Assembly: GCA_937974195.1 (NCBI GenBank)
Contig: CALJIC010000252.1
Coordinates: forward strand, 1-64,000
Reading direction: 5' to 3'
From: an uncultured Roseiflexaceae bacterium
GTDB lineage: Bacteria; Chloroflexota; Chloroflexia; Chloroflexales; Roseiflexaceae
DNA: 64,000 bases
The position numbers and the translations under genes were made by a program. Each line of letters opens with the position of its first letter. The first letter of the stretch is position 1. The notes under the pieces are model-generated. The model made no database searches. It was not told the origin of the DNA and worked only from the letters and a program-made list of their open reading frames with translations. Of this stretch, positions 1-9,900 are shown piece after piece.

Positions 1-1
1 G

Positions 2-943
2 CGGAGCGCTTGCTGCTCACCCTGCCCTCGCATTGGAGCTCACGCGCCACACCTGGCGCGTCTGTGCGGCTACCTCCCGCTCGCGCTGCGTGTCAGCGCC
101 GCGCTCCTGGCGAGCACCCCGAGCCGGCGGGTCGAGCGCTACCTCCAGCAGCTCGAAGCCGATCGCCTGGACCACCTGCGTGCGCCGGGCGATCCAGCGG
201 CGAGTGTGGAGGGCGTCCTGGCGCTCAGCTACACCGCGCTGCCGAAGCGAGCCAGGCGCTGTCTTGACCAGCTCAGCGTCTTTCCCTCCAGCTTCGATCT
301 CACTGCTGCGGAGGCGGTGGTCGCGGACGTGGGCGAGGTGGAGGAGCTGCTGGAGCTGCTGCAGCAGCGCAGCCTGCTGGAGTGGGTCGAGGCTTCGGAG
401 CGGTACGACCTGCACGACCTGGTGCGGGAGTTCGCGGCCGCCCGGCTGGCCGATGCGGATGCGGTGCGGCTCCGCCATGCGCGCCACTACGCCGGCATCG
501 CGGAGGAGGCGGACACGCGTTACGACTGTGGCGGTGAGCAGATCCGAGCGGCGCTGGCGCTGTTCGACCGTGAGCGCGTGCATATCGACGCGGGATGGGA
601 GTGGGCACGGGCGTGGGCGGGGCGCGAGGAGGCCGATCGGCTCGTCCTCGCCTATGCGAATGCGACTGCACACATCGGTGACCTGCGCTACGACACGCGG
701 CGTGAACGTGTTCCGCAGCTGCAAGCGGCGCTCGCTGCGGCACAGCGGCGCGGCGACCGGCGCGGTGAGGCGATGGGGAGCTGGAATCTCGGCCTGGCCT
801 ATGAGCAGCTTGGGGACGTGGCGCGGGCTGTGGAGGCCATGCAGCTCCGCGTAGACTACGAGCGCGAGATCGGCCATCCCGATGCTGAACGCCACGCCGC
901 ACGTGTGGAGGAGCTACGCCAGCGGCTGCGGGACGCAGGCTAA
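2..943 (+). CDS. NB-ARC/TPR signalling ATPase, C-terminal part (5' end outside window)
   Basis: This is the 3' part of a STAND-type ATPase gene; the reading frame enters from the left edge. Near the start it reads LARLCGYLPLALRV, the GxPLAL motif that closes an NB-ARC domain. A winged-helix-like segment follows (ALSYTALP...LSVFP...LLQQRSLLEW...YDLHDLVREFAA), a usual arrangement downstream of NB-ARC. The last ~100 residues contain a TPR-like repeat (GSWNLGLAYEQLGDVARAVEAM). Family members are ligand- or partner-gated switches, often with an N-terminal DNA-binding or effector domain, which is not visible here. Internal GTG codons such as the one at 206 are not credible starts because the domain is open upstream. 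Oddity: the first eight codons of the other frame (AERLLLTL) fit the family better than the frame used downstream, so a small frameshift near base 26 is possible. It is convergent with the next gene. Confidence 0.75.
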   Translation, partial: RSACCSPCPRIGAHAPHLARLCGYLPLALRVSAALLASTPSRRVERYLQQLEADRLDHLRAPGDPAASVEGVLALSYTALPKRARRCLDQLSVFPSSFDLTAAEAVVADVGEVEELLELLQQRSLLEWVEASERYDLHDLVREFAAARLADADAVRLRHARHYAGIAEEADTRYDCGGEQIRAALALFDRERVHIDAGWEWARAWAGREEADRLVLAYANATAHIGDLRYDTRRERVPQLQAALAAAQRRGDRRGEAMGSWNLGLAYEQLGDVARAVEAMQLRVDYEREIGHPDAERHAARVEELRQRLRDAG

Positions 944-1005
944 CACGCTGCTCCGTAGGTGCGCCCTGGCCGCTCTATGACCCGCCGGCAGCTCCGCGCC
1001 GCGCG

Positions 1006-2346
1006 TCAGCGGCGCTGCGGCTGCCCCTGGCCGCGCCGGCCGATCGTCTGGGCGAAGATCAGCCCCTCGCGCATCGAGCTGAAGGTGTGGATGCCCGAGA
1101 AGTCGATGCCGAGCTGCACGATCGTCTGCGCGATCTCGGGCGAGATGCCGACGAGGATGATCGTGGTCCCCAGCAGGCGGGCCGCACTGGCGGTGCGCAG
1201 CAGATGGTTGGCGATCCCGGTGTCCATCACCGGGACGCCGCTGATATCGACGATCACGGCCCGCGCCCGCGTCTCGCTGATGGTGTTGAGCAGCTCCTCG
1301 GTGATCCGCGTGGCGCGCAGCGTGTCGATCGCGCCGACCAGTGGCAGCGCCAGGATGTCGTCGGCCAGCGGCAGGATCGGCGCGGACAGCTCCTGGATCA
1401 GGGCGCGCTGGGCGGCGATCATCTCTTCGTGCAGGCGCCGCTGCGCCTCGCTGCTCTCCATCAGGCTCTGGAACAGGCCCGGCATGACGCTCACGATCTG
1501 CATGGCCGAGTCCAGCAGCGTCTGAGGGGTGATGAGCTTGGAGGGGATGGTGATCTCGGTCGGGATGTCCTCCCCCTTCAGCAGGCGGTCGAGCGTGTCC
1601 GCCGCCGTCCAGCCGATCGTGTACGCCGGCTGGTCGACCGTCGCGGCCAGCCGGCCGCTGTGGACCGCCGCCAGGCCCTCGGGCTGGCCGTCGAAGCCGA
1701 CGACGGCGATCGTTCCGGAGCGGCCCGCCTCCTCGATCACGTCTAGGGCGCCCAGCGCCATCCCGTCGCTGGCCGCGAACACGCCGGCGATCTCCGGGTG
1801 GGCCGCCAGGGCCTCGCGCATCAGCCGCTGCCCGGCCTCGCGGCTCCAGTCGCTGCCCTCGCCCTCATATACGATCCGGATCTCGGGGTAGCGCGCCATC
1901 ACGCTGCGGAACCCCTTGGCGCGGTTGACCCCGGTGCGCACCTGGAGCGTGCCGTGGAGGTGCGCCACCGCGCCCCGCCCGCCGATCATCGACGCCAGGT
2001 GCTCGGCGCCGGCCTGCGCGCCGCCGATGTCGTCCACGCGGATGGTCGAGCGGGCGACCGAGCCGGGCAGCTCGGCCACCACGGCGATCACCGGGATGCC
2101 GGCCTGGGCCGCCTCGCGGGCGCTCTGCGCCCCGTGCACCGGGTCGATCACCCCCAGCACCATCGCATCGACGCGCTGGCGGATCATCTGCGCCAGGATC
2201 GCGTCCTGCCCCTCCACATCCTGCGCGGTGTGCACCTCCACCCGTGCCCCGAACTCGGCCGCGCGGGTCGTCACGCCGTGCGCGAGCATGCTCCAGAAGG
2301 TCGAGCGTGTGAAGACGAAGCAGCCGATGCGAGGGTGGAGTGTCAT
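1006..2346 (-). CDS. Stressosome-like regulator: LacI/periplasmic-binding-type sensor fused to STAS domain
   Basis: The protein has 446 residues in two parts. Residues ~5-275 form a Peripl_BP_4/LacI-type sugar-binding fold (IGCFVFTRSTFWSMLAHGV, VIDPVHGAQSAREAA, VFAASDGMALGALDV, VVGFDGQPEGL). There is no helix-turn-helix and no recognisable signal peptide, so it is probably cytoplasmic. Residues ~320-435 form an RsbR/RsbS-type STAS domain with the signature DISGVPVMDT. In RsbR/RsbS this region carries the serine/threonine phosphorylated by RsbT, here about Ser at DISG and Thr376 at DTG. The inferred role is an anti-sigma-antagonist sensor responding to a small ligand, with the binding fold replacing the usual RsbR globin. 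I chose ATG 2346, preceded by TGAGGT about 10 nt upstream; a TTG three codons earlier is also open. No RsbT/RsbW kinase gene lies in the window. Confidence 0.8.
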   Translation of the reverse strand: MTLHPRIGCFVFTRSTFWSMLAHGVTTRAAEFGARVEVHTAQDVEGQDAILAQMIRQRVDAMVLGVIDPVHGAQSAREAAQAGIPVIAVVAELPGSVARSTIRVDDIGGAQAGAEHLASMIGGRGAVAHLHGTLQVRTGVNRAKGFRSVMARYPEIRIVYEGEGSDWSREAGQRLMREALAAHPEIAGVFAASDGMALGALDVIEEAGRSGTIAVVGFDGQPEGLAAVHSGRLAATVDQPAYTIGWTAADTLDRLLKGEDIPTEITIPSKLITPQTLLDSAMQIVSVMPGLFQSLMESSEAQRRLHEEMIAAQRALIQELSAPILPLADDILALPLVGAIDTLRATRITEELLNTISETRARAVIVDISGVPVMDTGIANHLLRTASAARLLGTTIILVGISPEIAQTIVQLGIDFSGIHTFSSMREGLIFAQTIGRRGQGQPQRR

Positions 2347-2599
2347 CGTTCGCAAACCTCACATGTATGTAGGACATGCTGCGCCGAGCGGGCGTGTGGC
2401 GGTGTGCCTTCCCGCGCCCAGTAGTGGGATAGGGACGCGGCCCTACCGCATTCGTACCGGAAAGAGGTGTGGGCAGACGCGGCCCGCCCGCTATTCAGTC
2501 TAGCACAGCCGTCGCCTGGAATCGGATCAAAAACGTTCGGTTCCGTCGCACTTCTGTCCGGGGCGGGCGGACGCGGCCATCCCGGCCGACGGCGCGGGG

Positions 2600-2618
2600 A
2601 TACTATGTATCATAGTAT
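2600..2618. promoter_or_regulatory. Perfect 19-bp palindrome, putative operator
   Basis: ATACTATG-TAT-CATAGTAT is a perfect inverted repeat with 8-bp arms in an AT-rich island between the divergent STAS gene and the first beta-helix gene. A related half-site (CATAGTA) recurs at about 2670-2676 inside the candidate promoter. The binding protein is unknown; it could control either neighbour. Confidence 0.5.
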
Positions 2619-2652
2619 TCTGCGCGGATTCCTGTCATCGTTTCGTAATCGT

Positions 2653-2680
2653 TTGACGCCGGTGGCTGACATAGTACTAA
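2653..2680 (+). promoter_or_regulatory. Candidate sigma-70 promoter for beta-helix gene
   Basis: TTGACG (2653-2658), a 16-nt spacer and TACTAA (2675-2680) resemble -35/-10 boxes on the plus strand. The rest of the 2347-2774 intergenic region is AT-rich and gene-free. A second TTGACA at 2722-2727 has no good -10 partner. Confidence 0.4.
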
Positions 2681-2774
2681 CGCACTATCCACCGCCTCTT
2701 TACATGTATGCTATATTACGCTTGACACAATGTCGCCGGAATACGGCCCTGCGCTGCTGTGCTAGGAGCGTCCG

Positions 2775-5700
2775 ATGTCACGGTATCCCCGCCTCTTCTA
2801 CCATGCGATGGTTGTCGCAATGGTCGTCTCGCTGTGTACAGTAGCCGCCGGGCCTCCGCCGGTGGCGCGTGCCGCGGGCGAGTTCAAGGTCAACACCACG
2901 CTGGATCTGGACGGGTTCCAGTGCCCCGATCCGGACACCGGGCTCTGCTCGTTGCGCCAAGCGATCAACGCGGCCAACGAGGCAGGGGATGCGGTGGTCA
3001 CCTTCAGTATCCCCGGAACAGACCCGGGCTTTGAGTCGAACGGTGTCATCCGCACCTGGCGCATCACCCTGGACGCGGCGCTCGGCGGTCTGCCGGCGCT
3101 GCAGAACGGCACGGATATCGACGGGTGGACGCAGGAGTCAGCGGTCCCGGGGACGTTTAATCCGATTGGCCCGGACATCATTATCGACGGCCGCAACCTG
3201 ATGAACCGCAGCGGTATCACGATCAACAGCCCCGATGCGGTCAGCGAGGTCAAGGGCCTGGCGATCGTCAACTTCAAAGGCAGCGGCGGCTTCGGTCAGG
3301 GTGTCGGCATCAATGTGGTCTCTGGGAGCGGCCATATCATCCAGGGCAACTTCATCGGTGTGGACCAGCAGAATATCGCCAGCGGCCAGGCGGGCGGCAA
3401 CGGCTTCGCGGGCATTTGGGTGCAGGCGGCGGCGAGCAACGTCCTGATCGGCGGGCAGAACATCAACCAGCGCGAGTCGAACATTATTTCCAACAATGAC
3501 CTGGACGGTATCGTGCTCCAGGGCAACAACAATATTGTCCGCGGCAATTTCATTGGGACTGACTACGGCGCCAACAACGACCTGCCCAACCATGGCGCCG
3601 GGATTCTGGTGTATTCCAGCACCGGCAACATCATCGGACCCGGTGATGGTCAGAACAGCACCTACGGCAACTTTATCTCCGGCAACCGCGACTACGGCAT
3701 CCAGATCGATGGTGGTCAGAATACCGAGATCGCTGGCAACTACATCGGTCTCGGTCTCAACGCAAGCAGCGTCGTGCGCAGCGCGCCGAATGGCGCAGGT
3801 GGGGTCGAGGTCAACTCCGATACGCGGGCCGCGACGGGGAACGCCATCGGCGTCGCGGGCCGGCCGCGCAACTTCATCTCTGGGAACAACGGCCCGGGCA
3901 TCCGCCTGCGCAGCTCGAGCACATCCGACACGTCGATCGTCAACAACGTGATCGGCCTCGATACCGCGGGCTTCCCGATGAGCTCGCCGAACAACGTCGG
4001 CGGAGGTATCGTGGTCACCGGCGGTGTGAGGAATGTGACGATCGGCGGGCCGACGATCGACGACAGCAACATCATCTCGGCCAATGACGGCGACGGCATC
4101 TTCATCGAGGCGCCGAGCTCCAGCGCCCGCTCCACCAACAACACGATCATCGGCAACTGCATCGGCGTCGGCACGGCCTGCGCCATCATCCGCCCCATTC
4201 CTTCGCCCTGGACTGCCCAGGACTGGGGGAATAGCCGCGCCGGCATCGTGATCGGCAACTGGGTGGAGCGGACGACGATCGGCGGCGAGGGCGACTCCCA
4301 GAATATCATCGGCTTCAACGCGACCTACGGCGTCGCGATCACCGGCACCCAAGTGCTCGATACGACGTTCGCCGGCAACAAGATCCGCTTCAACGGCTCG
4401 GACGGCGTGCTCGTTGCCGGGGCGCGCAACACGCAGATCCTGGGCCCGAACACGACCGTCTCGGCGGATCAGGCTGAGATCTCGGACAACGACGGGAACG
4501 GCGTCACCTTCCAGAACGCGCCGATCAGCCGGATCGAGTTCGTCAAGATCGAGCAGAACGGCCAGAACGGCATCGCCGCGACCAACAGCCCCACGATGAC
4601 GCTGCACTCGCTCTGGGTAGTGCATAACGACCAGAACGGCATCGCCGCGACCAACAGCCCCACGATGACGGTGCAGTCGCTCTCGGTGAGGGGGAATGGG
4701 GCTGACGGCATCGCGCTGAGCGGCACGCTGCGCGACGTGACGATCGCCGATAACACCGTGGTGACAAATACGCTCGGCGGCATCCGCATCGGCGGCCAGG
4801 CGACCGACACCACGATCACAGGCAACCAGGTCTACACCAACACGGACGCGGGCATCACGCTGCAGAACACCAGCGGCACGCTGCTGGAGGGCAACCAAGT
4901 GCGCGGCAACCTGGTCGGCCTGGCGGTGACGGACGGCGTCGACACCACGGTGAGCTCAAACATCTTCGAGCGCAACCGGCAGCACGGCCTGGTGATCACC
5001 AACACGGCCCTGCTCACAGTGACGATGACGCGGCTGAGCCACAACGGCGGCAGCGGCGCCCTCATCCTGGCATCCAGCCAGCGGGTTACGATCGAGCGCA
5101 CGGAGGTCTTCTCGAACACCATCAACGGCATCCAGCTCGGCGATGGGACCGCCGGCCCGTTCCCGCAGCGGGTGCAGATCAGCAGCAACCGCATCACCGG
5201 CAATGGAATCCCGCTGGATCCTGATGGCAATCCCATCACCCCGATTCCGCAGGGGCAGGGCATCGTCTTTGCCGTCGAGGGGCCGCCTGAGTCGAGCTCC
5301 AACCCGAACCACGACATCGATCCGCCGATCGATCTGGCGCTGACCTCCTCCGGCCAGCTGACCGGCCGCGTCGATGTGACCAGCGGGGCGCCGCAGGCGT
5401 GCCTCCCCGCCAACCAGTGCCGCATCCAGGTGTTCCGCGCCAACCCGATCACGCGGGACGGCCAGGGGTGGGAGCCGATCAGCAGCGATGTCGCGGTGAG
5501 CGCCAGCGGGCACTTCACCGCCTCGCTCAGCAGCATCCCGACCCAGCTGGTCGTCACCGCCACCGATGGCAACGGCAACACCTCGCGCTTCGCGCCCTTC
5601 ACCGCCTCGGCGTCTCTGGATATCGGCCCGGCGCGCAGCGCGACCGCCGCGCCCGGCGAGGTGATCACCTACACCCACCGGGTGACGAACACCGGCAACC

Positions 5701-6755
5701 TGGCGCTCACCAACCTCCAGCTCAGCGCCTCCTCGTCGAGCGGCTGGACGAGCGTCACTCTCAACCCGAGCGGCCCGTTCACGCTGCAGCCCAACGAGTC
5801 GCGGCTGGTTACGGTCACGGTGCAGCTGCCGCTCGGCCCGGCCGACAGCGTCTCCGCCGGCAAGATCGATAACCTGACCGTCGCCGTGCAGACCAGCTAC
5901 ACGGGCGACGGGTTCACGCAGCACACCGTGCGCGCCCAGGTGGTGGACGTCACGACCGTCGCGCCGAAGGTGGTGCTGTCGATCACGCCGACCACGCTCA
6001 GCGGCCGCGGCGCGCCCGGCTCGCAGCTGCCGTACGTCCACACCATCCGCAACAACGGCAACATCGCCGCGACCTTCACGCTGGCCGGAAGCACCGATCT
6101 CGGGCCGGCCTGGGTGACCGAGGTGCTGAGCGGGGAGCTCACGCTCCCGCCGACCCAGACGATCACGCTCAAGCCGGGCAAAGAGGTCACAGTGACTCTG
6201 CTGGTCACGGTGCCGCAGCTCGGCACGGGCGTCCAGGAGGGGACCGTGGCGCGCAGCAGGCTGCGCATCACGACGACCAACCCGGTCGACCCGTCGCAGA
6301 ACCAGGAGGTCACCGACACCACCACGGTGTCGCTGGTGATGCAGGCCAGCATGGTCGCCGACCAGGAGGTCGACGGCGCGGCCGGTGTGGTCACCACCAT
6401 CCCGCACCGGGTGGAGAACCTGAGCAACGGGCAGGCGACCTTCCGCCTCGGCTACAGCTCGAGCCTGGGCAGCACGGTGACATTCCGCTCGGCGACCAAC
6501 GGCGTGCCGCTCAACGTCACCAACAACAGCTTCACGCTGGGCACCCAGCCGGACGGCTCGCCGCCGAGCGAGTTCGACTTCTTCGCTGACGTGCACGTCC
6601 ACCCCAGCTTGCTGCCGGGCCAGCGTGAGTCGATCATCATCTTCCTGCTGGACGCCGAGGGCAACGTGATTGGGAATGCCTTCGTGCGCGATACGATCAA
6701 CGTGACCAGAGGCACGGTCGCGCCGCGTATCTACCTCCCGCTGACGATGCGGTAG
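2775..6755 (+). CDS. Secreted CSLREA / right-handed beta-helix protein with NEW3-like repeats
   Basis: This 1326-residue exported protein starts at ATG 2775 behind AGGAG (2764-2768). Residues 1-35 form a signal peptide (FYHAMVVAMVVSLC ... ARAAG). A CSLREA-type element follows at ~40-75 (GLCSLRQAINAANEAGDAV). Residues ~100-870 form a long parallel beta-helix with repeated GNFIG, NxIGG and NxISGN turns. The C-terminal ~430 residues hold three ~110-residue NEW3/DUF11-like beta-sandwich repeats, each beginning PGxxxxYxHxxxNxGN. The protein ends IYLPLTMR, like its downstream neighbour. The likely location is the cell surface or matrix. The ligand is unknown: such helices occur in adhesins and polysaccharide-active proteins, but I see no lyase catalytic signature. 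A 40-bp internal duplication marks recent coil expansion. Confidence 0.88.
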   Translation: MSRYPRLFYHAMVVAMVVSLCTVAAGPPPVARAAGEFKVNTTLDLDGFQCPDPDTGLCSLRQAINAANEAGDAVVTFSIPGTDPGFESNGVIRTWRITLDAALGGLPALQNGTDIDGWTQESAVPGTFNPIGPDIIIDGRNLMNRSGITINSPDAVSEVKGLAIVNFKGSGGFGQGVGINVVSGSGHIIQGNFIGVDQQNIASGQAGGNGFAGIWVQAAASNVLIGGQNINQRESNIISNNDLDGIVLQGNNNIVRGNFIGTDYGANNDLPNHGAGILVYSSTGNIIGPGDGQNSTYGNFISGNRDYGIQIDGGQNTEIAGNYIGLGLNASSVVRSAPNGAGGVEVNSDTRAATGNAIGVAGRPRNFISGNNGPGIRLRSSSTSDTSIVNNVIGLDTAGFPMSSPNNVGGGIVVTGGVRNVTIGGPTIDDSNIISANDGDGIFIEAPSSSARSTNNTIIGNCIGVGTACAIIRPIPSPWTAQDWGNSRAGIVIGNWVERTTIGGEGDSQNIIGFNATYGVAITGTQVLDTTFAGNKIRFNGSDGVLVAGARNTQILGPNTTVSADQAEISDNDGNGVTFQNAPISRIEFVKIEQNGQNGIAATNSPTMTLHSLWVVHNDQNGIAATNSPTMTVQSLSVRGNGADGIALSGTLRDVTIADNTVVTNTLGGIRIGGQATDTTITGNQVYTNTDAGITLQNTSGTLLEGNQVRGNLVGLAVTDGVDTTVSSNIFERNRQHGLVITNTALLTVTMTRLSHNGGSGALILASSQRVTIERTEVFSNTINGIQLGDGTAGPFPQRVQISSNRITGNGIPLDPDGNPITPIPQGQGIVFAVEGPPESSSNPNHDIDPPIDLALTSSGQLTGRVDVTSGAPQACLPANQCRIQVFRANPITRDGQGWEPISSDVAVSASGHFTASLSSIPTQLVVTATDGNGNTSRFAPFTASASLDIGPARSATAAPGEVITYTHRVTNTGNLALTNLQLSASSSSGWTSVTLNPSGPFTLQPNESRLVTVTVQLPLGPADSVSAGKIDNLTVAVQTSYTGDGFTQHTVRAQVVDVTTVAPKVVLSITPTTLSGRGAPGSQLPYVHTIRNNGNIAATFTLAGSTDLGPAWVTEVLSGELTLPPTQTITLKPGKEVTVTLLVTVPQLGTGVQEGTVARSRLRITTTNPVDPSQNQEVTDTTTVSLVMQASMVADQEVDGAAGVVTTIPHRVENLSNGQATFRLGYSSSLGSTVTFRSATNGVPLNVTNNSFTLGTQPDGSPPSEFDFFADVHVHPSLLPGQRESIIIFLLDAEGNVIGNAFVRDTINVTRGTVAPRIYLPLTMR
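4562..4670 (+). repeat. Perfect 40-bp direct repeat inside the beta-helix gene
   Basis: Bases 4562-4601 recur identically at 4631-4670, an offset of 69 bp or 23 codons, which is about one beta-helix coil. Both copies encode QNGIAATNSPTMT. Identity at synonymous positions suggests a recent duplication. Confidence 0.85.
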
Positions 6756-6762
6756 TTCGCAC

Positions 6763-6815
6763 GGCTTCGCCTCTTCCGCGTGCCCATGGCTGTGGGGCGC
6801 GGGAGAGGCGAAGCC
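6763..6815 (+). terminator. Stem-loop after first beta-helix gene
   Basis: Arms 6763-6780 and 6798-6815 pair over 18 bp with one G-T wobble, eight bases after the stop codon. There is no strong T-run, so it may end transcription weakly or protect the 3' end. It separates the two beta-helix genes. Confidence 0.55.
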
Positions 6816-6947
6816 TCCCCACGACATTGCTTCTTTCGTCGCGGCGCGGCGGGAGATTGGGAAGGTGGGCTGCAGGCCTTCCACACTTCCCTGCACAGAG
6901 CGCGGGCGGCGTGACCGCGCAGCTAGTGAACTGTATGGAGGAGGCGT

Positions 6948-9900
6948 GTGTTGGCGCATCCCTACCGACGTTTGAGTATCGTGGCGCTGCTTGCCCTGCT
7001 GGTTGCGCTCGCGCCTCCTGCACGCCCGGCGCTCGCCGCAACGTTCACCGTGACGAACACCAACGACACCGGGCCCGGCTCGCTGCGGCAGGCGATCATC
7101 GACGCGAACAACAACTCCGGCCACGACACCATTCAGTTCAACATACCGACCAGCGACCCAGGCTATAACTCGGCCGGCTTCTGGCGCATCCGGCTGTCGT
7201 CCTCGCTGCCGGCGCTCACCGACACCAGCGGCACGACGATCGAAGGGCCTCCGGCGGTGAGCGGCTGGCCGCACCCGCGCATCGTGCTGGATGGGACTAC
7301 GATTACCGGGGTGGGCGGCAATGGCATCAGGATCACGTCGCCCAACAATGTGATCCGCCGCCTGACGATCGTTAACTTCAGGGAGAATACCTTTGTCGCT
7401 CAGCCGCTTGGTGTGGGAATCCTGATCGAGGGCCCAAGTGCATCCGGCAACCGCATCGAGGGGTCCTACATCGGCGTGGACCCGTCGAACACCAGCGGCA
7501 CCAGCGGCAACAGTGTGGCCGGCGTGCAGATCAGCGGCGGCGCGGACAACAACACCATCGGTGGCGACACACCCGCGCAGCGCAATGTGATCGCCGGCAA
7601 CGCCTGGCAGAACTCTGGCGCAAGGACCAACATCTACATCGCCGGCACGTCCTCCGATGCCAGCCAGGGGAACGTCATCCGGGGCAACTACATCGGCACC
7701 AACCCGGAGGGCACCGCCCGGGTCACCGGCGGGAACTCCAGCCACGGAGTGTGGCTGGATGAGAATGTCGTCGGGACCGAGATTGCCGGCAACCTGATCG
7801 CGGGCTTCTACCATACGTCGAGAGCGATCAGCGGCATCCTGGTGGACGGCGGCTCGAGCTCCACCTACCCGCGGGCGAACGTGATCCGCGGCAATATCTT
7901 CGGCCTGCCGGCGAGCGGCCAGGGCCCGAGCAACACCAACCTGTACAACACCATCGGGATCGAGATCAGGCGCTCGGTCGATACCGTGATCGGCGGCACG
8001 AACGCGGCCGACCGCAATATTCTCAGCGGCAACGGCTATGTTCCATCCGGCGCCACCTACGCGGGCACAAGCGTCGGAGGAAACGTCGCGGCGATCCTCA
8101 TCACCGACAGCACGGCGACCGGCACGCGCGTGGAGGGCAACTACATCGGCCTGGACGTGAACGGCAACCCGCTCGGCGTGTCCGGCGGCCTGCCGATGGG
8201 CAACCTGAACCATGGCGTCAACATCACCAACAACTCGACTGGCACCGTCGTCCGCAACAATGTGATCTCCAACAACCGCCAGGACGGCGTGCGCATCAGC
8301 AGTAACAACAATATCGTCGAGAACAACTTCATCGGCACGAACACCGCCGGGACAGCCTCGGACGCCAACTTCAGGAACGGCCTGACGAGCATCCGCGTCG
8401 ACCGCGGCAGCGGGAACACGGTGCGCAACAACACCGTCGCGGTCGCGAGCGGCGAGCTCGCGGCGATACTCCTCAAGCCGTTCAGCAACACGCCGGTCAG
8501 CAACACGACGATCCAGGGCAACTCGATCGGCGTGCGCAGCGACGGCACGCCGCTGGCGGCGCAGGTGATCGACAACAGCTCCGGAGTGCTGATCGACCAG
8601 GCCAACGCGCCGGCCACCGGCAACGTCTCCGGCACGACCATCGTCGGCAACCGCATTGGCGCCGTTGAGATCGGCGTGACGATCTCGAACAACGCCAGCG
8701 GCGGCAACCAGATCCGCGCCAACACCATCGGCCCGACCGCTGGCCCAGCAGGCCAGAACACCGGCTTCGGCATCTGGCTGGTGAACGCCTCCGGCAACAC
8801 GATTGGGGGCGACACGGCCGCGGACGGCAACACGATCTCCGGGAGCGCCGGGCACGGCATCTACCTCGACGGCCCCGGCACGGGCGGCAACGTGATCCGC
8901 AACAACACGGTGCGCAACAACGCCGGCGATGGCATCCGGGTGCGCGGGGCGACCGGCGTGATCATCGACCGCACCGCGACGAGCGGCAACGGCGGCAATG
9001 GCATCGCGCTCACCGAGGGTGGCAACGGCAACATGCCCGCGCCGACCCTGCCGGCCAACGCGTTCAGCACCACCTCCGGCCCGCAGCTGACGGTGAACGT
9101 GGATTCTACCCGCTGCGCCCCGGGCTGCACCGTCCAGGTGTTCACGAGCCCGACGAGCGACCCGGGCGAGGGGCCGCGCTATCTGACCCAGGCGACCGTG
9201 ACCGGCGGCAGCGTCGTCGTCAACGTGCCGAACTGCGACCGCTACCTGACGGCGACGGTGCGCGAGAACGCCACCGGCAACACCTCGCCGTTCAGCAACG
9301 AGATCGACACCGGCACCGGCTGCGCCGTGGCGGACATCACGCTCAGCAACGGCGTGCGCGTGGCGCCCGGCTTCACCGGCGCGGGCGACGTGCCGGCCGG
9401 CGCGACGGTGATCTACGAGTACACGGTGACGAACAACGGCGGCCTGCCGGCCAACATCACCATCACCCGCAGCGCGGGCCTCGGCTGGGCCGGCGCTCCG
9501 ACGCCGAGCAGCTTCACGGTGAGCGCCGGCACGCCGCAGACCTTCCGCATCACCGTGAACGTGCCGGCCAACGCGCCAGGCGGCACGACCGACAGCTTCA
9601 CCGTCACCGCCACCGGCGGCGCGACGCCGAAGTCTGTCACGACGACCACGCGCGTGGCGCAGACCTTCGGCGTGGACATCGCCCCCGAGCCGCCGGCGGA
9701 CCGGGCCTTCAGCGGCCCGACGACGCTCCTCTTCACGCACGTGATCACCAATACCGGCAACGGCCCGGACAGCTTCAGCGTGACCGCCACCTCGGACCCG
9801 CCGCTGGCCGGCATCAACGTCACGCCGCTGACGAGCTGCACGAACGTCGCCGCGGGCGCGACCTGCCGGGTGCAGGTGAGCGTGCCGATCCCGTCCTCGG

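Noticed and set aside
2722..2750. TTGACA as a -35 for the first beta-helix gene
   Set aside because: No acceptable -10 lies 16-18 bp downstream; the TTGACG/TACTAA pair upstream is better.
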